From Euprymna scolopes (Eukaryota > Mollusca > Cephalopoda > Sepiida > Sepiolidae): DNA of 26,689 nucleotides. This document shows, piece after piece, positions 18,612-26,689 of this stretch (the stretch's first letter is position 1; each line of letters opens with the position of its first letter). Position numbers and translations under genes: made by a program. The notes beneath the pieces were generated by a model, which saw nothing but the letters and a program-made list of their open reading frames with translations, did not search any database and was not told the origin of the DNA. The stretch lies in NCBI GenBank assembly GCA_024364805.1, contig CM044502.1, positions 68,285,588-68,312,276 on the forward strand, written 5' to 3'.

Positions 18612-19636
18612 TTTTAATTTTTGAAATTTATTTTACATATTTGCCCCAAAAATTATTTTATTTACCATCCAATGGTAGAGATGAGGCATTTTAAATACCA
18701 GTCTTAAAATTTGAACTTGATCTATCATATTAGCACAACATTACGATTGCTGTACCCTGTGACCTTTTTTTAAGTGTTGAATGCATGCTTCCTTTTCCTC
18801 TTCTAAGGAAAAGAGGGGTTAGCACTGCATTGCAAGAATTCAAACCATGGGTTTGAGGGTGGGTTTGTAGATCATAAAGAAAGTTCAATCATCAGAAGTC
18901 ACTAAGATATTTTTTTAGGGTTTTCTATGACTCAATTTTTCGGGATATCTATACTAATTGTTAATAATAGTGAAAAAGAAATGTTTTACGAAACAGAGGA
19001 TCGATACCCACGTGTATTTTCATTGTTTTTCGTTGAATTCTCTTTTCATTAATAGAGAAAAGGAAACATGTATTCAACACTTGAAGAAGGTTGCAGGGTG
19101 CAGCGACCGAAACATTGTGCTAATAACACCCAAGATGAGAATAATTGTCCGATTAATCAAAATAATACAAGCAATAATCGCCTGAGGCATCCTTACCAGG
19201 AATTGCCTCTGTTTTTTTATGTGGGCCAGCATGCACTATATCTTGTGTGCTTAATTTCCAATATCCACCTTTCGTCTTTCTGTTACGTCTTCCCACAGTG
19301 GCAGGAAAGTAAATACTAACTCTGGTTTATACTCCAGAAGGTTAAATTGCACACAACGGTTTTTTTTTCCAAATATTATAAATTTCCTTCATTAACGTTT
19401 TGCTTAAATTTCACCAAAAGTTAGGATTTATGGTTGTTTAAATGATCGTTATATAATCATGTTGCCACATCAGTTCATGTAAAATTACTGAAGTTAATTT
19501 TCGAAATAGAAGTTCATTGTAATCTGGCAATGATAGATCAAGTTCAAATTTTAAGACTGGTATTGAAAATGCCTCATCTCTACCATTGGATGGTAAATAA
19601 AATAATTTTAGGGGCAAATATGTAAAAATATTTGTT
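18612..19636. mobile_element. Foldback element 3 (about 1 kb, inverted arms)
   Basis: The arms 18612-18727 and 19532-19636 are inverted copies. Shared blocks: aaaataattttaggggcaaa (inexact), taccattggatggtaaataa, atgcctcatctc, aattttaagactggtatt and gatagatcaagttc. Arm length is about 105-115 bp with only a few differences. The 0.8-kb interior contains a tRNA-SINE tail (19078-19175), so that SINE was either carried in or inserted later. No transposase is visible. Confidence 0.75.
19078..19175 (+). mobile_element. tRNA-derived SINE tail, copy 7
   Basis: Contains cacttgaagaaggttgcagg, cgaccgaaacattgtgctaa, acccaagatgagaataattg and gtccgattaatc. Located inside foldback element 3. Confidence 0.7.
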
Positions 19637-19639
19637 TAA

Positions 19640-20264
19640 AATAACCCCAAATCCACAGTTTATATTATTCAAATAGCAGTGATTGCAAAGGGACTAGACA
19701 TGTTTTATTCGTTATCTTTATTAATGTTGTGTTAAAAGCGATTCTATATTAATTTTTTGTACACTATTTTAAGGAAAAGAACAACAAAATAAAACTAAGA
19801 AAGCCTCCAAAGCACTGCTGAAATCATCCTTTTTGAGAACCTCATCTCCCTTCTCACCCCTAGCAAGCTTGTCATTCAGAGGTATCTAGCGATTGCTTTG
19901 TGCATACATTCGTCCCGATCTGCTTTTAGCTTTACAAAACATGAAAGATAGAATCGGACAAAGAAGATCTTAAAGTATTCTTATGAGCCATTTTCCTTTT
20001 GATTCTACTTTCAGACAAAATTAGCACTTCAAACATATTTGCCAAAGTAGCAGAAGAATTGGCACTGTATGCCCTCCCCTCCCCTGCCCTGCCTTTATCC
20101 GTTTTGTGCCATTCCAAAGTCTGCTTTACAAACGTGTTGATAGAAAAATCTTTGATCTATTCTTTGGAATTGAAGAGGATAACAAAAAAAGATGTTCTGT
20201 CTTGGGGATTGAAACATAATGATGGACAGCATTTATTGGAAAGAGTCAGTCAGTCACTCTATCA

Positions 20265-20352
<88 letters not shown>

Positions 20353-21360
20353 ACATCCAATGCATGAATGAAAAACTTTAGTTACCACAGCAAAAAGAAA
20401 ACTTTTTTTTCTGTTTTTTACAACAATGAAGCTTAAAAAGAAAAGTGTCAAACAAAACTGACAAACTTCATCATCATCATTAATTTTATCATTTTATTTC
20501 TTTTCGGCAGCGGTCTGATGTTTTCTGACGATCTGTAATATCGGTTTCTACGTTTGGCATTTTTAAAGATTGACTCCGTTCAAATTGCACTGAGATTTTT
20601 TTTGTTGATTTGCATCTAAGTTTTTTGGAGGATCATTAAACTCCGGTCTTCCACCTCAATGTCTCTGCATTTTCTTACCCAAGATTCATGTGATATGTAC
20701 TTTGTGCTTGTTGCTCAACAATACTAAAATCTGAATAAGATGAAGAAAAAGAACCATGGCACATGCATTTGGAGTAAGACAATTAATTGGTGACGTGCAC
20801 ATAATTAGTCACTCCTTCCAATGATGTAAAACCAATGTAGTCGATTGATCGTCAAGAGTTCATCAAGCTTTGGTATATTCAGTCTTATAAACAGGAACTC
20901 AGAAATGATAAGCCAGGTCTCATCTGAGTGGATAAGCCAGGTGTGATCAGACATTACATATCCATCTGCTCATTGCCCTGTAATTATACTGAAGATGGGC
21001 AAATGTGAAGTGGGTGGGAGCCCAGCACTCAACTTCATGTGATATCATACAATATCATCATACTTTTTTAAAAGCAGTTTTGCTTTAACAGAATTATACA
21101 CTGGAACTCCTACATGTACAACTGTTGACAAATAGTATTTGGTTGAATATGATTGACATCAACATATATTTAAATATGAAACATGAGTATTATGTATATG
21201 TTATGTACACATTTGAAAATGTGAATGTCAAAATAATTATAAACAAAAAAATTGTTTTGTGCTCAATTATTATCATAAGTGTACTTTTGAGATGTACTTT
21301 CATCATTTATGGATATAAACAATGTTCAGAGGTTTAGAGATGAAGGTTCATAATTTGTAT
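19640..21360. other. Anonymous stretch around the GT/CT microsatellite
   Basis: No gene recognised. Frames at 19932-20117 and 19999-20367 overlap in opposite strands and the latter runs into the microsatellite. Confidence 0.45.
20269..20349 (+). repeat. Compound microsatellite (GT)18 (CT)22
   Basis: Pure GT from 20269 to 20304 passes directly into CT up to 20349 without interruption. Perfect and long, so probably polymorphic. The open frames across it (VCVCVC, SLSLSL) are artefacts. Confidence 0.95.
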
Positions 21361-21365
21361 TATTT

Positions 21366-21636
21366 GTATAATTCAAAGTAAAGATTGTTTCCGGTTTGGA
21401 TGTTGTTCTTACCACATTTCAACCAATGTAACCTCTGACCTTAAGGTTCATCCTATCAAATTCAGAAATGCTGAAGTCAAATTCGTGGATCTGTCTCAAA
21501 ATTCTTTATTTAGATACATAGAGTGCTCTCATTCTGTCAGTCATAATCGGGCAGAAGTCTTAAGTAATTCACAATTGTATTCTTAGTATCACCTGTACTG
21601 AGGATTGAACCTTGAACCTTCAGAAGATTGTCATTT
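21366..21636 (-). mobile_element. tRNA-derived SINE, copy 8, with B box
   Basis: Minus strand: the B-box region (complement of ctgaggattgaaccttgaac) is followed by gtgaattacttaagacttct, ctgacagaatgagagcactc and ctaaataaagaattttgaga, then a diverged tail ending at the complement of ggatgttgttcttaccacat. One of the most complete copies. Confidence 0.72.
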
Positions 21637-21769
21637 AGTATTTATATCCATTGAAGCCCAAGTTGTTGCGAATAATTTTAGTATGAATTTTAGGAGCCTT
21701 AAATTTATTCTTGTTTTAGATGTGTAGTCAAACTACTTATCACTACTGATTACTATATACATTCTCAGA

Positions 21770-21870
21770 GTTCCACAGGATGCACCTGTAGAAAGTTGGA
21801 GCTTAGATCGACCAAAATTTTGTAAAATTTTTATATCAAACTCAAGAATCTGTATGGAATTTCAAACAAT
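21770..21870. mobile_element. tRNA-SINE tail fragments, mixed orientation
   Basis: A plus-strand block (ggatgcacctgtagaaagtt, ggagcttagatcgacc) abuts a block that reads as the family on the minus strand (caaactcaagaatctgtatg gaatttcaaac). It looks like a small rearranged pair. Confidence 0.4.
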
Positions 21871-22068
21871 AGAAACTTATCATTTGTTGCTATTCTGAAT
21901 CCAATATTTGTTAATGATGTAAAAAAATAAAATAAAATAAAAAAGAAAAAAAGATTTTTTTTTTCAAATAAACATGAGCAAAACAAAAGAAATAGTAAAA
22001 AGTGTGTGAAAAAAAGGCAAATGTGTCACGGTTTCAAATCACCGCCTACATTTTTCTTTCTTTCTTCG

Positions 22069-22081
22069 CCCCCCCCCCCCC
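22069..22081 (+). repeat. C13 homopolymer
   Basis: Thirteen consecutive C after a pyrimidine-rich tttctttctttcttcg. Length is often unreliable in assemblies at such sites. Confidence 0.85.
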
Positions 22082-22389
22082 GCTGTTCTCTTCACCTTCA
22101 CTTAAACAAAGGATGCGATAGGCTAACGTGAACTAAACCTATCAAAATATCCGGGTTCAGTGAATACATTCACCTTTGCTTTCATCATCAACTTCGCTAC
22201 GCACATCAGAATTCAAATATATCAAACAAAAAGCCAATAATTCAGGCAATTGACTTTTTACTTTTTAGACGAAATTAATTTAAATGGAATCAACAACTTT
22301 TGATTGCATAAATTGCGTTCTAGAATTAATTAGAGTTGTTTGTCGTTTGGGAGCAACACCACTAATATCACTCCTCCCAAATAAATAAA

Positions 22390-23450
22390 GCCTGTTCTGG
22401 CCCAGTCAGGCCAGTTTTGGCCTGGCGCCAGACCCAGCCGGGGAGTGGGAGGAGGCTCCTGAAGCAACGACTGATGCTACCAGTCATGTTGACCGACTCC
22501 ACCAGCTGAAGGATTCCCAGTGACACCAGCCGTCTCAGCAGCAGTTTAAACAGCCCTTGTCAGGGCTAAACAACCAGCCCTTATCAGGGCTAATAAGTTT
22601 TTCTACTAATGCAATTCACTACTGCTTGCCTCCTAAGACCCACCAGCAGCGTCTCCAGCGCTTCCAGCTCACTCCAGCAGCTTCCTGCTCATTCCCGCAG
22701 CCTTTCCAGCCCTTGGTGCCTCCAGCTCGCTCCAGCTCACTCCTGCAGCCTTCCAGCCCTTGGTGCCTTCCAGCTCCTCCTGCAGCTTTCTGGCAACCTC
22801 ACCTGCACCTCCGACCAGCAACCTTGCTTGCACCTTGCTCCTCCAGCCTGCACCCTCACCTGCACTTCGCTCCTCTGACCTGATACCTCGCTTGCACCTT
22901 GCTCCTCCGACCTGCAACCTCGCATGCTCCTCCGACCTGCAACCTCGCATGCTCCTCCGACCTGCAACCTCGCATGCACCTTGCTCCTTCGGTCTGCAAC
23001 CTCGCCTGCACCTGGCTCCCTACCAACTGTCCGTTCCTTAACACTGACCTCACGCTCTCAGTTTCGTTCGTTCTTTAACTCTGATCCTACGTTGTCAGTG
23101 TCATCCATTCCTTAACACTGAACACCTCATTCTCAGTGTCCACCATCTGTTCCAGACTGCCCTAACATCCAGCCAATCGTTCCAAACCCCACGAGCAACC
23201 CTTAACCACGCTACGTCTAGAGTACCTGTTCCAGACTTCCAGACCTTAGCCTCCGGTGACGTGCAACCTTCTGGACAACCAGCATCCAGATCATACGATT
23301 TTTCACTTCCTTTAAAAACATAAAAGACGAACCCTCGTCTTTAACCAAACAACTTGTGTCTGTCATTCTTTTTTGCCTTTTTGCTGGTTTTTGCTGTCTA
23401 CCTTGTTAGTTGTTGGGTCGATTGTCCCCAGACGACCGGCCCCGCAACAA
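22390..23450 (+). mobile_element. GC-rich LTR-like repeat, copy 2 (possible solo LTR)
   Basis: A GC-rich island in AT-rich surroundings. It has palindromic ggcccagtcaggccagttttggcc-type sequence near 22400, repeated cagccct..tcagggct units near 22550-22590, a long pyrimidine-rich tandem region, a TATA-like cataaaagacgaaccctcg near 23321 and a pyrimidine-rich stretch ending gaccggccccgcaaca at about 23450. A diverged relative occurs at 11090-11820. The promoter-like layout, CA-type end and lack of coding suggest a fossil LTR. The 5' edge and target duplication were not found, so another repeat class is possible. Confidence 0.45.
22902..22976 (+). repeat. Three perfect 25-bp tandem units
   Basis: The 25-bp unit starting ctcctccgacctgcaacctc and ending gcatg is present three times without a change, at 22902, 22927 and 22952. 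Diverged versions extend the array over about 22790-23020. Perfect identity points to recent unequal exchange or slippage. Confidence 0.85.
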
Positions 23451-23454
23451 ATGT

Positions 23455-25275
23455 CTGCAAACAAGAGACGCTACTACATGAACGGGTCTTAAATGTTTCA
23501 TGTGTAAATAGACACAAGGCAGAAAAATAAATAAAACTTTCAACAGCTGAGCCATGAAATGAGATTTTGTTAATAAAATATCACAGTATGGACAATGTGA
23601 AATAAATGTCTGATATTTGTAAAGTAATGGCTGTCTGCTGAGCAGCCAGTTGCTCTGGTTGAAACAGAGAAAGAAGGTTTTTTTTTTTAAATATAGTGAA
23701 CATACTGTTTAGAAGTGTATATGCATAAAGCTAGTTGCAACACCAAATTAACTACATAAACTGATAAGAAAATGTATAGCGTAGGTTCATTGTTTTTGTT
23801 AAATGGCATATTTAAACATTTTTTGTTGAGGGAGGGAGGATTATTTAATGCAGATCCAGTAATTTTTTGAAAACGTTTTTATGCTTCAAGTGTTTATATC
23901 TTCAAATAGTTGATGTATGATATAGGATTCGGTATGGACGCCATCATACACCAATACTTTCTCAAGCTTGAGAAACCGGATCCACTGGTTTTAAAGTAAT
24001 TTGCTTTTTACTAATGAGACACTACTTATCAAGGCTAAAAAGACACTTGAGGATAAAGATTAATGAGATGGATAGATTGGTAGTTGAATCATGATGAATA
24101 CAATGAGAGGATTTTTAAAATCTCTACAAATCACTTGACCAAAACAGCAATTCAGAAAACAGCAATTTTCCCCCTTTGTTAGAAATATTCTAAAATGAGA
24201 AGATTAAAGGATAAAATGCAAGTGAGTTACAATATTGCCCTCCCCATGTGAAATCATTTAGCATTTCCCAGGCAGTTTAAGAAGCTTGTGGCAAATATTG
24301 ATGTGTGACCCCATGCTCCCTCGCCAGCCTGAAATGCCGTTTCCATGGATTTCTTTCATCTTTTATTCTGCGTGCGCCGTCGTCTCTCACATTGGCAACT
24401 GCCAAGGAGGTGAGCACGAGTTCACAAATATAAAAATAAATACAAGAGAAATAAAGACTCCAACACTTTCTCTAAATATCAGTTGGACTCTGGGTGTGCG
24501 CATAATGAAAATATAATGAGAAACGACCCTCGAAGTTCTAACTTCCACATCTTAGTCACCTGTCGATCTGTCATGTTCACCAGTTGGTTGATCAATTCAT
24601 CTCATCTGTTCCCGGTTACAACTTGTCGTCAACTGCCCAAAACTGAAAACCGTTCTCAATTGTTGCAAACTCGACTGTTCATAAACTGTTCCTACATGTC
24701 GTTACCTGACGCAAGATTCACTGCTATTCTTAAAACTGTCAATAAATTAACTCTAAATATATCAGCCTCTATGTCCAATCCTTTGTCATAGTTACTGCCA
24801 CACCTTGATTAACAATGCTATTTCTATTTTTCCTTTGCGTGCCTAGATGAACAATTTCTTACCCATTGTCTTTCTACTAACTTTACTTTCTAAACCCTTT
24901 GTTTTACTGATCAACTTATTTTCTTTTTTGTTATAGTTTTTACTCTTTTTTTACTTCCTAACACTTGGAGGGAGGATGCCAATAGTATCACACTGACACT
25001 AATTGAATTCGAAGTAAACTATTAAAAACTAAAAACAACATGCTATACACTTTATCATGATTATTCCTTATAACACAATCACTTGATAAGGAGTTATTTT
25101 ACAATTGCCCAATATATTAATGAGGAACAAAGATTGTGTAAAAATACTCCCCCCCCTTCCCTCAATTTTATTTCCTTAACAGTTTCCTCCCTTTATGTAC
25201 TCTCACCCATACCATCTCGTATCAATAAAAATATTATTTTTTTACTTTCATAATAAAGTATTGATTTTGCCTCAA
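23455..25275. other. Anonymous stretch with one slightly GC-richer block
   Basis: About 24270-24800 has somewhat longer open frames (24286-24516 and 24483-24791, plus) but no domain is recognised. Pyrimidine-rich sequence follows, then a purine run tggagggagga near 24965. This could be the decayed 3' part of an LTR-type element, but the support is weak. Confidence 0.3.
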
Positions 25276-25279
25276 CTTT

Positions 25280-25550
25280 TGTTTTATTCTCTTGAAGTTT
25301 GGCGGTTCAATCCTCAGTGTGGGCGACCGAAAAATACATTTGTAAATTACTTAGGACCTCTATTAAGTCATGGCTGATGAAACAAGAGCATGCTATTCTC
25401 ATAAAGTAAATAAAGGGTTCCGCACGAAATTCTATCCAAGTTCTACAAGATACACCTGAGGAAGGTCGGAGGCTACATCAACCGAAACATTGTGAAACTC
25501 ACACTCAAGATGAGAACAGTAGTCCGATGAATCTAAATAATGCAAATAAC
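25280..25550 (+). mobile_element. tRNA-derived SINE, copy 9, most complete
   Basis: B-box-like ggttcaatcctcagtgtggg is followed by the full body: gtaaattacttaggacctct, tcatggctgatgaaacaaga and gcatgctattctc. The tail has gatacacctgaggaaggtcg, gaggctacatcaaccgaaac, attgtgaaactcacactcaa and gatgagaacagtagtccgat. Its tail is the best template for recognising the other copies. This family resembles repeats that I associate with octopus DNA; the exact family name is not certain. Confidence 0.75.
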
Positions 25551-26126
25551 CAATTCTCATCTCAAAAATTCAGAAACGTCATGAAAATAACTTTTATAAA
25601 AATGTTTTGTTATAAAATTTTGTTTTTCTCTTTAACAAAATTCTATTTATGTTTTAAGTAGCACTTGCTATATGGTGACCCTTCTATTATTTTAACATTT
25701 CATTTTATTTATTTCGTTTTATCATACATGTTCCATATATATCCTTCAATTTCTACCTTTGCTATAACATAACTTTTATACCAAATATATATTAAATGTT
25801 GATGTGGTTCTTGGCTATACACAAAGACAGCCTCTACCAAAGCCAGGGATCATGCCAAATAATCTTTAAAATCAATAACTGTTAATGGGACTAGCTTTAA
25901 AGTTTAACAAAAATATATTCACTAAAACATTTGCGTTATTATTCCGTTACGACACTGCTTTTATTAACAACCACAGTTTTTTATTTTCAACAATTACATG
26001 TAAATTAATTATGCTACATTTCATGGACTGTTGTGGGGTACCTTGTAGTTGGAAGAAGATATATTATATTCAGAGCCAGAGCTGAACCTTTTAAAATTTC
26101 AGTAGTAAGAGTTGAGAATTTCGATT
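25551..26126. other. Anonymous AT-rich stretch
   Basis: Nothing recognised between the complete tRNA-SINE and U2-headed SINE copy C. The frame at 25885-26085 has no recognisable content. Confidence 0.45.
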
Positions 26127-26350
26127 AGCAACTTTGGCTCATTGATTATGTGCAAAGTGTAGTAACTGTTCTGATACTACACTTCATTTTTGCTGTACTC
26201 GGTCAGTAAAAGAAAAAAAATCTTTTTCAATTGAAGCAATTTTTTTTTTCTAATCTAAAGTGCTGCTTGTTACAGAGCTGGAATATTCCGCTACATTAAA
26301 AACTGATTTTGTGCCCAACTTTGCCATCGTGGAAAGGCAAGTGAATAAAG
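26127..26350 (+). mobile_element. SINE with U2 snRNA-like head, copy C
   Basis: The head is agcaactttggctcattgat then gcaaagtgtagtaactgttc. It is followed by the inverted arm ctgatactacacttc (hairpin 26155-26184), a T-rich centre, and a tail with aaaaactgattttgtgccc and ggaaaggcaagtgaataaag. The order matches copies A and B. The tail has drifted from the version at the window edges. No clear target duplication. Confidence 0.65.
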
Positions 26351-26435
26351 ACTCCACAGCCTAGTTGCTATTTTTTAGGCAGATTTTAATCATATGTTTG
26401 CATGGATTACTGGATTAGATAGGATTATTAAATCG

Positions 26436-26475
26436 ATTATTCAGACTGCTAGTCTTATCTTGGTTATTTTCACTA
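26436..26475 (-). mobile_element. tRNA-derived SINE tail, copy 10
   Basis: A short remnant (ttattcagactgctagtctt, atcttggttattttcac) followed by a (TAA)n run at 26475-26491, where the 3' tail of a minus-strand copy would sit before its own flank. Confidence 0.55.
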
Positions 26476-26653
26476 TAATAATAATAATAATCTATTACTC
26501 ATAGAGATTTGGTATCTGTCTGAAGCCAAATTATATTATAACTTCTATTAATTGTACTATTATACCGTTTTTTAATGCTGAATTCAGTTATCTCAATGTA
26601 TAATCATTCAATACACAGTTCAGAGGTTGTAGTATAGCATCTGATAGCACCCT

Positions 26654-26689
26654 GTACCTATTTACAATGCCTCCCCACGGGACAGAGTT
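26654..26689 (-). repeat. SINE 3' tail at window end (right arm of the outer inverted repeat)
   Basis: Read on the minus strand this is the same tail as 1-35, with one extra a at the start that is also present in the internal copy (taactctgt). The SINE body would lie beyond 26689. The sequence just inside the window shows no homology to the left side. Confidence 0.75.

Noticed and set aside
19999-20367. 122-residue plus-strand frame ending in VCVCVC and SLSLSL
   Set aside because: The second half is the GT/CT microsatellite and the first half matches nothing I recognise.
20495-20560. Acceptor-like cttttcggcag followed by possible exon
   Set aside because: All three downstream frames hit a stop within a few codons or show no conserved residues.
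22557-23053. Overlapping open frames on both strands
   Set aside because: Open because of 25-bp and related tandem units (a non-multiple of three cycles all frames); repetitive residues without a recognisable fold.
24286-24791. Two overlapping plus-strand frames with a possible donor at caaggag|gtgagc
   Set aside because: No recognisable domain, no matching acceptor-bounded coding partner; kept only as part of an anonymous stretch.
1-26689. Giant TIR transposon or Polinton-like element spanning the window
   Set aside because: The apparent terminal repeats are SINE tails; no integrase, polymerase, capsid or transposase sequence was recognised inside, and ordinary host exons are present.

Overview
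The window reads as invertebrate nuclear DNA. It is AT-rich, packed with short repeats and microsatellites, and has no prokaryote-style gene packing. The repeat content (a tRNA-headed SINE present in about ten copies, long TE-filled introns) suggests a mollusc, most likely a coleoid cephalopod such as an octopus. That taxon is an inference from repeat style; it was not checked against a database.

The only host gene I can support lies on the minus strand. Two exons (17591-17754 and 17073-17191) with consensus splice sites join in frame into about 94 residues that match the N-terminal part of the ABHD1/ABHD3 alpha/beta-hydrolase family. No further exon of this gene was found by eye, so nearly all of the window appears to be intron. 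The 399-nt intron between the exons is dominated by a purine-rich satellite, which is polypyrimidine on the transcribed strand.

The rest is mobile DNA and its decay products. Left to right: a foldback element (886-1459); a SINE with a U2 snRNA-like head and a 14-17 bp target duplication (1672-1867); a tRNA-SINE pair (1980-2383); a possible LTR-like block (2688-3272); further tRNA-SINE copies; a degenerate tandem array (5732-6046); a second foldback (6572-7000); a second U2-headed SINE (7266-7484, minus); a non-autonomous Helitron with both termini intact (7671-8427); a mariner-type MITE (8471-8547); the 5' part of a LINE with a decayed endonuclease domain (8817-10135, minus); an LTR-like GC-rich repeat (about 11090-11820) and a relative of it at about 22390-23450; paired U2-SINE heads (about 12930-13062); GA-rich repeats; LINE 3' fragments in inverted array (about 16300-16855); a third foldback (18612-19636); a GT/CT microsatellite; and a U2-headed SINE near the right end (26127-26350).

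The first 35 bp and last 36 bp form a near-perfect inverted repeat, so the window looks like one 26.7-kb element with terminal inverted repeats. The internal copy at 1834-1867 shows that this sequence is the 3' tail of the U2-headed SINE. The simplest reading is two oppositely oriented SINEs whose bodies lie outside the window, not the ends of a giant transposon. The U2-headed SINE family, and this false-TIR geometry, are the most interesting things here.
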